From Rhynchopus euleeides (taxonomy: Eukaryota; Euglenozoa; Diplonemea; Diplonemida; Diplonemidae), in NCBI GenBank assembly GCA_963210315.1, contig OY723245.1, forward strand, positions 496,001 through 560,000: a stretch of DNA of 64,000 bases. Direction: 5' to 3'. The translations under genes were made by a program, and so were the position numbers. Shown here piece after piece: positions 20,685 through 30,732 of this stretch (position 1 is the stretch's first letter; every line of letters begins with the position of its first letter). Under the pieces are notes generated by a model. It did no database searches, had not been told where the DNA came from, and saw only the letters and a list, made by a program, of their open reading frames with translations.

Positions 20685-21492
20685 CAAGGATGGTCAGTCT
20701 TCATGTGGAGATCGCGTTCACGGACACTACGGAAGGTCTCAAAGCAAAGTAAGCAACGTTTTGTTGTGAGAGAGCGGGGGTGGTGGGCCAGGTAGTGCTG
20801 GCTTTGTCCCTTCAATCTTATTGTTGTGTGACATATTTTGCATTCGATTGTGCATGACGAGCAAGGGACATTGCTCCCTGGTCTGTGCTTTGCATCGTAG
20901 TGTGCAAACAGAGACGTTTTCTTTGCTGAGGAGTAGTCACAAATAATGCATCGAAATTCATGAACCTCCTCCGGGAGAGACTGGGTTTCTTCTTGAGTAG
21001 GGGTGGGAGGCACACCCCAAGGTTCCTTGCCACACACACACACACGTTCAGTATGGTTTTCGGTGGTTTTTTCGGATCAATCCAAAAGACACACCCGCTC
21101 TGACCTCTCTCTTTGACGTGGTCCGCCAGCCCAGCAGACTCAAGTCTTCGGTAGAGAGATCCTGTTGCCTTTTCCCAGCTGCCCGCAACAACACATGAAC
21201 ACACATTGAATGCCCCAACGGCGGTCATTAACTTCGGAGTATGTCCTGAACCCCCCCAAAGCCCATTCTCGCCCCAACTTTGAAGTTGTTGGATCTCGAA
21301 AAGAATGAGGTCGCGCTCCATAGTCCTTTCCGAGGCACAGGCTGAGTAGATCTTGCTTCGACCGTTGCCAGCTTCCAAAGCTTCATCACTGAGGGAGAGA
21401 CAGTGCGCATCTATGGAATCAAACCAGTGCGTCAGGCTGTGCACATACGTGCTTTCATATACGTTGACGCTTCCACACTCACACTGGATCAT
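20684..21492 (-). pseudogene. Element 2 C2H2 zinc-finger protein with YVHSL/HW domain, frameshifted in a GT repeat
   Basis: The frame opens with an ATG overlapping the stop of the upstream gene (TGATG). The N-terminal part contains TYVHSLTHW, EAGNGRSK and TMERDL, homologous to the element 1 protein. Next come FEIQQLQSWGENG and GCVFWIDPKK. At 21031-21045 a (GT)7 run shifts the reading frame. Beyond it are three C2H2 fingers: FRCIICDYSSAKKTSLFAHY, ECKICHTTIRLKGQSQHYLA and KRCLLCFETFRSVRERDLHM, then a stop. A simple microsatellite slip would explain the shift, and no intron with matching phase was found. The zinc fingers suggest DNA binding, for example to the palindromic termini (inference). 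Confidence 0.65.
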
Positions 21493-22514
21493 CAAATGTC
21501 ATCCACATCCACCTGCGTTGGGCCTGAGTTAGATTGGCTTGGGCTAGGTGGGGGGGCAGTCTCACTTGCCTCATCGTCCAGTTCCTCTTCTTCATCTTCG
21601 TCGCCATCCAGCAAGTCTGTAAACTTGCCGGTGTCAGTCGTTGCCTGTATCGACTGTTCGCCGCCAGAATCCACCAGCAGCTGCCTCACAACGACGATCC
21701 CCTCACGGTCCTTGACCTGCGCAGCGTGACCCGGGTCCAGCAGGTACTTGGAGGGGATGTGCAGGTCCACCTCGTACTCCTTCGCCTCCAAGTCCTGCGT
21801 TGCGCGCAGCCTCCGCAGGGTGAGGCGCAGAATGTGCCCATTCTGGGTCACCTTCTGTACCGTCGACAGCCCAGATTCCACGATGAACTCGTAGAATCCC
21901 CCGACGGTTCTTGGAGCAAAGGTGTTGGCTGCTCCCTGCAACGACGACACGTCTCTCTTCCTTCCTGAGTATTGAGGAAAGATCTTGTCTGCCTTCGAGG
22001 ATGCCTTCGTCTTCTGGGGGGCAGCCAGCTTCACCTCTGCGGCGTAGAGCCGGGACATCTTTACGCCCGAGGTGAGGGCGGCGTGCGGGTGCAGCTTCTG
22101 CATCTGCTCCAGTTTCGCCTTGGACTTGGCGGAGGCTGATGGAGATGGTGTGATCCTCACACCAATGAACTCCGTATCCGTCCCCCCCTTGGTGCGGATG
22201 GAGTACCTCTCCAGCTGCGCCTCCTTCGCCGACTTCTCCGACACCGTCCCCCCCTGGTACTCCTTGTACCTGGCCCCCATCGCCGCGCTCACGGTCCCGT
22301 CGTTGCCCTTTATGGGCTTGCCCGTGATCTTCCCGATCAGTGCCTTCAGGGCTGTGTTCGACAGCCGCCCCCCCTCCTCCGGCTCGACGTAGTATTCAAC
22401 AAAAAGTTGAATAAAGCCCGGCTGAGTGGCGGGCTGCTTCGTCGGGGGGGCCGAGCTCGGGGCGGTTTCCTCCGTTCTGCTTCTCTTCGCCGTGGTTTTG
22501 GCAGAGGCAGGCAT
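21492..22514 (-). CDS. Element 2 340-residue protein, unknown family
   Basis: Single exon. The N-terminal 30 residues are basic and low in complexity (MPASAKTTAKRSRTEE). A helical part follows with FIQLFVEYYVEPEEGGRLSN and KALIGKITGKPIKG. The middle is mixed alpha/beta (TEFIGVRITP, VGGFYEFIVESGL, ILRLTLRRLRAT). The tail is strongly acidic (GDEDEEEELDDEASE). An acceptor CACACAG lies 9 nt before the ATG. Its position equals that of the small basic protein of element 1, with which it shares a weak N-terminal pattern. No catalytic motif was recognised. Intact, so possibly expressed. Confidence 0.72.
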   Translation of the reverse strand: MPASAKTTAKRSRTEETAPSSAPPTKQPATQPGFIQLFVEYYVEPEEGGRLSNTALKALIGKITGKPIKGNDGTVSAAMGARYKEYQGGTVSEKSAKEAQLERYSIRTKGGTDTEFIGVRITPSPSASAKSKAKLEQMQKLHPHAALTSGVKMSRLYAAEVKLAAPQKTKASSKADKIFPQYSGRKRDVSSLQGAANTFAPRTVGGFYEFIVESGLSTVQKVTQNGHILRLTLRRLRATQDLEAKEYEVDLHIPSKYLLDPGHAAQVKDREGIVVVRQLLVDSGGEQSIQATTDTGKFTDLLDGDEDEEEELDDEASETAPPPSPSQSNSGPTQVDVDDI

Positions 22515-22523
22515 GATTGATAG

Positions 22524-22525
22524 CT
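22524..22525 (-). promoter_or_regulatory. Candidate spliced-leader acceptor AG for the element 2 gene
   Basis: A CA-rich tract ending CACACAG lies 9 nt upstream of the ATG, as for host genes, suggesting that the element uses host trans-splicing. Confidence 0.45.
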
Positions 22526-22631
22526 GTGTGTGTGTGTGTCTGTTGGCGTGTGTGTATCTATTCAACAATGGAGGTAATCTGGTCAGGGCTTGCAAGACCC
22601 TGGTGATGTGGGTTGTGGGAGGGAGAAACGG

Positions 22632-22900
22632 CACAAGGAAATTCGCAACAAAGTCCAGCGCTGATATGCCACCACACCTCATATCCCAAGCACACACCCA
22701 ACTGTGCGTTTTCCCCTTCATACTTGGGCGTTCTTCCTGCAGTACAGTGTATAGAGTTGTCGAGTCGACAAGTGCCAGTTGTCGAGTCGACAAGTGCCAG
22801 TTGTCGAGTCGACAACTGGCACTTGTCGTCAACAACCCAGTCAGTTGTCGAGGTTTCAGTTGTCGACTCCACTAGTGGTTGCCAACACTAGCGCACCGTG
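22632..22900. repeat. Right terminal inverted repeat of element 2
   Basis: Inverse of 20419-20684 with different numbers of GTCGAGTCGACAA units, ending GCGCACCGTG. Confidence 0.85.
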
Positions 22901-22902
22901 AA

Positions 22903-23333
22903 TCCTTGCAAACCGTGCCCTGGCGCATCCTACCACCCCCCCACCCCTACAAAACCCTAAAGAATACACCCGGGATAGGGGGAAAAGAGGCGGCGATGGC
23001 GGTGGCAATGGCAGGGTCCCGCCACGCCTAAACATGGCTTGTCCCCACCCCCACCTGTGTGTGCATTGCACCGTCGCCGCGGCATGAAAACCTCCAAACA
23101 ACCTCCCGCCCCACACCCCCACACACCATCCCGTCTCTTTTTTGACACAACATTTTTTTTTGCCACCCGCTTCTGCTTCGGAAAGAGGTAGGTGTGTGTG
23201 GTGTGTGTTGTGGGGAAGGGTGGGATATGCGAGAAGGCGGGGGAGGGGGGGGGGTGTTTTTTCAAAGAACACAGCCCCCCCCCCCCCCCCGCTCCCCCAC
23301 TCAACCCCCTGGACAACCCCATTGCCCTGGGGT
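22903..23333. other. Intergenic, no gene seen
   Basis: C-runs and G-runs with short biased frames only; the 3' flank of the V-ATPase gene. Confidence 0.5.
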
Positions 23334-24152
23334 TTACTTCTTCTGCTTCTGCGCCTTGCGGACAGCGTCGCCGTTACCCAGGGCAATGTTGACCTTGCAC
23401 AGGATGGTGTCCTCATTCGGGTCGTAGGGCACGTCTTTGCTCGGGATTTCGAGCACTGCAGGGATCATCTTGTTGTAGTCGTTGATCAGATGCCGGATGT
23501 CGTTTGCCACTGCCTGGGTAATCAGCACAATCACAATGTCGGGGCGAGTTGTCATCTGCAGCAAAGGTTGTGTGTGTGGGGGTATGGCGTCCAACCACCA
23601 AATCAATACGGTTCGATCAAAGGAACCACACGGTTTTGGGAGTGAATCACAAAAAAATGCACCCCCTCCCCCCCGTCCCACCCCACCTGTCCCGCGCTTC
23701 TTCTCCCCACTGCAACATACCGCCTTGAATGCCTCCTCCAATTGGTCAAGGCTCTTGTCCTTTGTCACGACAAAGTAGTTCGGGCCGTACTCTGCCTTCT
23801 TCTTCGGGTTGTTGTCCCTGTGGTTGGGATGTGAGAGCACTCCGGTAGAAAACAGACAAAAATGGGGAGCGGGGGGGTTGCACGGTTAGAACCCTCGATA
23901 GAACACGCGGAGGCTGGTGTGCAGCACGACGATACTGAGTCTCTGGGGGCATTCGCTGAATGCCAAGCTGTGCCAGCTAGTCTCCTCCGTTGTGAGGCGG
24001 TTCACTTATCTGCACTTCTGAGAGAAGCCCCCTCTGATACGAGATAAACACGTTGCATACCCAACACCAGCAAGGAGCATCCCGATCACCGTGTCCTCGT
24101 CTCCGATCACACCGACGAGGCGCTCCTCCCCATCTTTAAGCTTGAGGGCCAT
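23334..24152 (-). CDS. VMA7: V-type proton ATPase subunit F
   Basis: Three exons (24152-24061, 23817-23721, 23555-23334), donors GTATGC and GTATGT, giving 136 residues. Subunit F belongs to the central rotor stalk of the V1 sector of the vacuolar proton pump. Exon 1 holds VGVIGDEDTVIGMLLAGVG and exon 2 holds NYFVVTKDKSLDQLEEAF. Exon 3 holds IVIVLITQAVANDIRHLI and IPAVLEIPSKDVPYDPNED, the family's most conserved block. Length matches the family (about 115-140). Frames join without a shift, which confirms the introns. A candidate trans-splice acceptor CTGCTGCAG lies about 18 nt before the ATG. Confidence 0.95.
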
Positions 24153-25088
24153 GCTTGCAGCACGTTGTCCTGCAGCAGGTGCACGCAACGCGCGGAGCCT
24201 TGTGGCGTTGTGTAATGTCCCTGCAAACCAAAAGCTGCTACACGGAATGGGAGTGGAGGGGGGGGGGGGCGGGAATGGCCTTGTCACCATTCAATATTGT
24301 GTCCCACGCAGGAAACCGTGTGGGTCACCGCACACTGTTTGCAACAAAACCCGCGCAAAAAAACTCAAACGCGTGAGGACTGGTGGTGGCCGTCACAGGT
24401 GGAGGGGGGGTGGTGGGGGTCATCCAACTACATCACACACTCTCCCAAAAGAAATCGTCTTCTTCCCTGCACTGCGTCGCGATCCATTGTGAATGGCGAC
24501 ATGGGGCTAGCGGTGCTCCGCTCAGTCACACCAACGCCAAATCGCATCTGGATTTGACACACCCGCTTCAAGAGCATGCATTAAAAGCAGAGGCTATCCA
24601 TAGGGCGTGGGGTGGACACCCGCATTGTAAAGGAAACCGTCGTGCGTTTCCACCCTTTGTCAGGTCTGCGGTGTGCCCCCCGACACCCCACTCCCGCGAA
24701 AACGGAAAGCACGGCAGAGAAGGGCACACAGGCTTCTGCACCAAGGGGCACAGATTCAGTCTGCATACGAGACTGCATGTAGACTGCCACCCCATGCTCG
24801 GCATAATCTCTATAAAGATGGGGCTCTGCTGTATCCGGCAAAACAAAGGCAGCCCCAAGGTTTGTCTTTGTTGCGCATAGTGATCTGTCTATCCCCACCA
24901 CCATTTTTTTTTGGCGCCTGGCGGAAGAGCACTGCTGTGTGCTACGAAAAAAATTACCCCAATCGTCTCAATCTCTCCGTGTAAGATTATGGGAGATTCG
25001 AGAGAGGGTGGGGCGGGACGGGGTTGGCGGCGGCCCCATTTTGCCACGGGGCACACGCCCCCCCCCCCCCCTCCCCCCCGAACACATC
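24153..25088. other. Intergenic, no gene seen
   Basis: Mixed sequence with G-runs near 24260 and C-runs near 25060. Frames up to about 165 codons exist but show no conserved motif. Confidence 0.5.
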
Positions 25089-25341
25089 CACGGTGGGATC
25101 TTGTAAATTTTACATGTATAACTACAAGTATATACATGTATTATACATGTATAATACTTGCATGTCAACTATTATACATGTAAAATACATGTATATGCCT
25201 GAAATATACATGTAAAATACATGTATATCAAGTAAAAATACAAGTATAATACTTGCATGTCAACTATTATACATGTATTTTTACTTGATATACATGTATT
25301 TTACATGTATATTTCAGGCATTTACATGTATTTTACATGTA

Positions 25342-26108
25342 CCGTAAAAGGAAATATTGTGGACCGTAATAAAGGTGAACCGTACTATAGGTGGACCGTA
25401 AAAAAGATGGAACAAATAGGATTTTTCCGGAACTTGGAACATTTTTACGGTCCACCTATTTTACGGTTGGGATAGTGGACTTGGCAGTTTTTTTACGAGT
25501 TCCGAGCGACGAAGTCGCGAAGGAACCAAGGAAATCGTACGACTGAAGCTTCAGGATCAACACCACAGGGCCTCAACACATAGTGCGCGCTCACCATCGT
25601 CCGGAACTGTTCTCCCACAGTTACTGCAGGGTGTACTACACTAAAGGAGTACGATTTCCCTGAATTTTCCGGGCACTGATTCACGAATTTACATCTGGAG
25701 GGAGCCCGGTCGTCTCAGCTTCTGTCTGCGCGCCCTGCCGTACTGTGGCTGCTTATGTGGGCGAGCGCAGCAGGTTCTATTTTTACTTCTACCGGAACGC
25801 TCCTTGCATGGTACTACACTTCTCGAGGTGAGTGGTGGTGATCGTGCCCTTTCCGCACGCAGGGAGGCCTTGCTTCTCTTGCTGGTGTTGGTTGCGGTGG
25901 TGGAGGGAGGGTCCAAAGCTGGGAGGTCGGGAGGCCTACGTGGAAGTCTGCGGCATGGAGGCCGCAACCCACCAGCCCGCGGGCGAAAGTCGCATTGTCC
26001 GTTCCATATTCAGTCCCAATAAATAGTGGACCGTAAAAAAGATGGAACGTTTGGCCTTTTTTTGGGAACTTGGAACATTTTTACGGTCCACCCTTTTTCC
26101 GTTTACGG
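25342..26108. mobile_element. TA-flanked non-autonomous element nested in element 3
   Basis: Bounded by TA (25340-25341 and 26109-26110), with ends CCGTAAAAGG and CCGTTTACGG. Subterminal repeats of GGACCGTAAAAAAGATGGAAC and GGAACATTTTTACGGTCCAC type occur near both ends. It fits a Tc1/mariner-type MITE. Sequence inside is unique to this window. Confidence 0.65.
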
Positions 26109-26343
26109 TATAATACTTGTCATGCAAGTATTATACATGTATAATACTTGCATGACAAGTAAAATACTTGCATGCAAGTAAAATACATGTATTTTACTTA
26201 CATGCAAGTATTTTACTTGTCATGCAAGTATTTTACATGTATAATACTTGCATGACAAGTATTATACATGTAAAATACATGTAAATGCCTGAAATATACA
26301 TGTAAAATACTTGCCGGGGAGGGGGTGGGGGAAGGTGGGAAGG

Positions 26344-28330
26344 AAACCGCCGGGGAGGGGGTGGGGGAAGGTGGGAAGGGCGGCATGCCGAACTACAGCA
26401 AGGATGGCCAACAATGCGATCACTGCAAACAAGGCATGGGACACAAGAGGGAAAAAAAAAGGTCCTGGGCACGACCTTAAACTACCTAAGACCTAGGGAA
26501 GTCGTAAAACTCAACCCCACACCCCGAGGGCTCCCCCAGGCTGGTCCGCCTGGGCAACGGGGTCCCAGTGCATAGCACGGAGCACTGGGACAAAAGAGGG
26601 TCCGCCTTTTTCCGTCAACTCTGACATGGGGAGGGACAGCTGGAGCCACTGGCGGGGTGCTGTGTTGACTTCAGGGGGCTCCCAACGTGCTTCGGCACAC
26701 CGGGTTCTTGGCCTGCGGCGGCATGGTAGTCGGTCAGAGAGGCCAGCGCTTGGTCGGGGACTACTCAGAGAGGGCGTGTGCGGACTTCAGGGGGCTCCCA
26801 ACGTGCATCTGCACACCGGGTTCTTGGCCTGCGGACGTAGATTGCCTAAAGGTTTAGAAACCGGCCGAGCCCGTGGGGGTGACGAACGTACTGCCGGCCC
26901 GGGATTGTCAAGGTTCTTTCCCCAGATGGCTCACCAGTACCACCAAACCACACGGAGAGCAAAACCGCCGGGGAGGGGGTGGGGGAAGGTGGGAAGGGCG
27001 GCATGCCGAACTACAGCAAGGATGGCCAACAATGCGATCACTGCAAACAAGGCATGGGACACAAGAGGGAAAAAAAAAAAAGGTCCTGGGCACGACCTTA
27101 AACTACCTAAGACCTAGGGAAGTCGTAAAACTCAACCCCACACCCCGAGGGCTCCCCCAGGCTGGTCCGCCTGGGCAACGGGGTCCCAGTGCATAGCACG
27201 GAGCACTGGGACAAAAGAGGGTCCGCCTTTTTCCGTCAACTCTGACATGGGGAGGGACAGCTGGAGCCACTGGCGGGGTGCTGTGTTGACTTCAGGGGGC
27301 TCCCAATGTGCTTCGGCACACCGGGTTCTTGGCCTGCGGCGGCATGGTAGTCGGTCAGAGAGGCCAGCGCTTGGTCGGGGACTACTCAGAGAGGGCGTGT
27401 GCGGACTTCAGGGGGCTCCCAACGTGCATCTGCACACCGGGTTCTTGGCCTGCGGACGTAGATTGCCTAAAGGTTTAGAAACCGGCCGAGCCCGTGGGGG
27501 TGACGAACGTACTGCCGGCCCGGGATTGTCAAGGTTCTTTCCCCAGATGGCTCACCAGTACCACCAAACCACACGGAGAGCAAAACCGCCGGGGAGGGGG
27601 TGGGGGAAGGTGGGAAGGGCGGCATGCCGAACTACAGCAAGGATGGCCAACAATGCGATCACTGCAAACAAGGCATGGGACACAAGAGGGAAAAAAAAAG
27701 GTCCTGGGCACGACCTTAAACTACCTAAGACCTAGGGAAGTCGTAAAACTCAACCCCACACCCCGAGGGCTCCCCCAGGCTGGTCCGCCTGGGCAACGGG
27801 GTCCCAGTGCATAGCACGGAGCACTGGGACAAAAGAGGGTCCGCCTTTTTCCGTCAACTCTGACATGGGGAGGGACAGCTGGAGCCACTGGCGGGGTGCT
27901 GTGTTGACTTCAGGGGGCTCCCAACGTGCTTCGGCACACCGGGTTCTTGGCCTGCGGCGGCATGGTAGTCGGTCAGAGAGGCCAGCGCTTGGTCGGGGAC
28001 TACTCAGAGAGGGCGTGTGCGGACTTCAGGGGGCTCCCAACGTGCATCTGCACACCGGGTTCTTGGCCTGCGGACGTAGATTGCCTAAAGGTTTAGAAAC
28101 CGGCCGAGCCCGTGGGGGTGACGAACGTACTGCCGGCCCGGGATTGTCAAGGTTCTTTCCCCAGATGGCTCACCAGTACCACCAAACCACACGGAGAGCA
28201 AAACCGCCGGGGAGGGGGTGGGGGAAGGTGGGAAGGGCGGCATGCCGAACTACAGCAAGGATGGCCAACAATGCGATCACTGCAAACAAGGCATGGGACA
28301 CAAGAGGGAAAAAAAAAAAAAGGTCCTGGG
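26344..28330. repeat. Tandem array of about 3.2 copies of a 619-bp unit
   Basis: The unit begins AAACCGCCGGGGAGGGGGTG and recurs at about 26344, 26963, 27582 and 28202, almost without substitutions. Copies differ mainly in an A-run after GAGGG (9, 11, 9, 12). Each unit contains two internal copies of a ~110-bp segment with ACTTCAGGGGGCTCCCAA. On the plus strand every unit can encode CDHCKQGMGHKREKKK, a zinc-knuckle-like scrap. Near identity implies very recent amplification. Confidence 0.85.
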
Positions 28331-28587
28331 TAAGACGTTAAACTGCCTGGGGGGGCCGTCCCCGGACCATGACGGGTGCCTGCACCAGGAGTCTAGCACG
28401 GCCGTGGTCCAGGGCATGACCGAAAACTGCTTGGGTACCGAGGCTCCCCAGACCAGGAAGGGTGGAGACACCTGGAGTCTAAATAGTCACACCACGTCAG
28501 GCCAGACCTTCGCATTGCACTCCGCGAAGACTGCCACACAGCCGCGGGGCAGGTGTGCAGCCTGTGGAAAACCTCGTACAGAAAAGG

Positions 28588-29158
28588 GTCGGCGACCGCC
28601 CGCCCCCAGTCTGAGAGGCATCAGCCGAATCTCGGTGGAGGCGGGCACAAAACAAAAGGGAGAGTCGTCACTGTGCATATCAGCACGGTCCCGCCCTCTG
28701 TGCCAGACCAACACACCACCAAAGGAAAAGAGGAAGAGGCGACGTAAGGCAATGCCTCCGTGCGGCCAGGAGAACACGAAATAGCGACCCCCTCAACGGG
28801 GAATGCTACGAGCACGGCCAAAAATCGTTCAAATCGTTCAAATACATGTATATCAAGTAAAAATACATGTATAATAGTTGACATGCAAGTATTATACATG
28901 TATTTTGAACGATTTGAACGATTTTTGGCCGTGCTCGTAGCATTCCCCGTTGAGGGGGTCGCTATTTCGTGTTCTCCTGGCCGCACGGAGGCATTGCCTT
29001 ACGTCGCCTCTTCCTCTTTTCCTTTGGTGGTGTGTTGGTCTGGCACAGAGGGCGGGACCGTGCTGATATGCACAGTGACGACTCTCCCTTTTGTTTTGTG
29101 CCCGCCTCCACCGAGATTCGGCTGATGCCTCTCAGACTGGGGGCGGGCGGTCGCCGAC
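28588..29158. repeat. Large palindrome, ~260-bp arms
   Basis: The left arm starts GTCGGCGACC and the right arm ends GGTCGCCGAC. Arms contain the same CACCACCAAAGG...CCGTGCTCGTAGCATTCC sequence in opposite orientation. The ~55-bp centre is TACATGTAT-rich and resembles the element 3 termini, as if a terminal fragment lies between two inverted copies. Confidence 0.85.
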
Positions 29159-29395
29159 GCTGACGCGCCTGGCGGCCTGTGGAAAGTGACGTGGGGCTGG
29201 GATGGGGGGGGGGGTGGGGGCTCGGCGGGGAATATACTTGTATTTTTACTTGATATACATGTATTTTACATGTATATTTCAGGCATATACATGTATTATA
29301 CATGTATAATAGTTGACATGCAAGTATTATACATGTATAATACATGTATTATACTTGTAGTTATACATGTAAAATTTACAAGATCCCACCGTGTC

Positions 29396-29994
29396 CGTGT
29401 ATTTCCAGCCTGTTTAGGGTGCTGGCACACTTCCACTAGACAAAAAGAAAGGGTTTGCATGGAGGTGAACAAATCCCAACCCCACCCCAGCCGGGACTAT
29501 CTTCCTCCGTTACTCTTCACGACCTCCACGACGCTCCGTCGCTTGCAAGCCGTGGATGTTAAACACACACCCCCTCCCCCACTCAAGCTTGTTTTCGGGG
29601 AGGGGTTGGTGGGAAGGGGGCCACCGCCCTTCGAGAGATAACACGGATGCGGGTCTTCCCGCACACCGAGGCATAGTCGCACGGTAATCATACGAGGGGG
29701 GGGTGGAAAGTGAGAACTGTGCGCGTGGTGCGAAACCTAACAACACGAGAAAGCGCTTCTCGCAAGCCAGTTCGCCTCTGGCAAAGACCGGTTTTAGCAG
29801 TGATGTGCGGATTCGCCCGAGGGAGAGAGGGGAAGGTGAGACGGGGCGACGCTGCCATTCCCACCAGGCCAGAAAGCCTCCCCGCGCCCCAGGCGCCCCG
29901 CCCCCACCCGCATATTGAAATCTACACGATATCTAAATGATTGCAATTTCCTTCGGATGCGCGCTGCGTGTGGCAGAGCTGGTGCCATCCATCA
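29396..29994. other. Intergenic, no gene seen
   Basis: Between element 3 and CFAP410; short frames only. Probably the CFAP410 3' UTR. Confidence 0.5.
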
Positions 29995-30732
29995 TCACCC
30001 ACCATGCTTGAGCCGTGTGCTGATGTCTTTTTGGACCGCCTCCAGCGACGCCGGGGAGAGCTCGTTCAGCAGTGCCAGCACCGCGGTCAGCACATTGCGC
30101 TGTGACCGATCGCTTGAGGGGCGAGACGCGCCCCGCGAAGGTGACTGTGTCGGCGAGGCCTCCACACCGTTCCCCCTTGCAGCCTTGATGGCGTCGATGT
30201 CGTGCTGTGGGAGGCGGGCTGCCTGGGAGCGCTCCTCGCTCTTCACGTCGATGTTGTCCAGCTTCGTGAGGTTGGGCAGCATGCGCACAACATACTGCCG
30301 GTACAGAGGGTGCGTTGAGCACGGGTTGTCACACAGCCACAGCACAGTCAGGTGTGGGAGAGACCGCAGATATGACACTTCGTCGAGGTGGGCAATCTCG
30401 TTCTTCCGCAGGTACAGCTCCTTCAGGTTTGGGCAGTCGGAGAAGACACTAAGTGTCCGGATTCTGTTCACCGAGAGGGACAGAACCTCCACCGCAGGCA
30501 TCTGCAAGGGGGATGATGTGGCGTTGTGATTCAGGGTCATGGATGCCCCCCCCTCCCCAAACATACTGCACGCCTGGTGACTTTCGAAGCCAAGTCGCAA
30601 AGATCATACCTTCTTGACGATCGACACATCCTCAAGAGAACTCCCCCAGACGTTGAGGTTTTTGACCTGCTCGAGGGAATCGAGCTTCGTCTTCTGGAGC
30701 ACCACACGCTCTGTGAGCTTTCCGGACGCCAT
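29995..30732 (-). CDS. CFAP410: Cilia- and flagella-associated protein 410 (leucine-rich repeat)
   Basis: Two exons (30732-30610 and 30501-29995), donor AAG|GTATGA, giving 209 residues. CFAP410 (C21orf2) acts at the basal body/cilium in animals and is conserved in flagellates. Exon 1 encodes LTERVVLQKTK and NLNVWGSSLEDVSI. Exon 2 encodes LRRs: VEVLSLSVNRIRTL, NLKELYLRKNEI, LTVLWLCDNPC, then the LRR-cap-like VVRMLPNLTKLDN. A variable linker follows, and the C-terminal helix NVLTAVLALLNELSPASLEA is the family's oligomerisation segment. Length is close to the animal protein. It implies a flagellated cell. Confidence 0.93.

Larger units (their letters stand above)
20419..22900. mobile_element. 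CACGGTG-family DNA transposon, element 2
   Basis: Starts CACGGTGCACTAGT and ends CTAGCGCACCGTG; AA flanks both ends (20417-20418, 22901-22902). The inverted repeats of about 265 bp carry GTCGAGTCGACAAC/GTTGTCGACTCGAC palindromes spaced by GGCACTT or GGCAGTT. Two minus-strand genes fill the interior: a 340-residue protein, then a C2H2 zinc-finger protein sharing the YVHSL/HW domain with element 1. It lies 28 bp from fold-back copy 2. Confidence 0.85.
25089..29393. mobile_element. CACGGTG-family DNA transposon, element 3 (mosaic, 4.3 kb)
   Basis: Starts CACGGTGGGATCTTG and ends with its exact inverse; TC flanks both ends (25087-25088, 29394-29395). The inverted repeats of about 165 bp consist of TACATGTATA and TACTTGCATG palindromes. 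The interior holds a nested TA-flanked element (25342-26108), more terminal-type palindromes (26110-26310), an array of about three 619-bp units (26344-28330) and a 260-bp-arm palindrome (28588-29158). No homologue of the genes of elements 1 and 2 is seen. It is presumably non-autonomous and has collected unrelated sequence. Confidence 0.82.

Noticed and set aside
26626..28784. Plus-strand frames across the 619-bp array as a repetitive gene
   Set aside because: The frames shift between units with A-run length and end in the palindrome; they are probably fragments.
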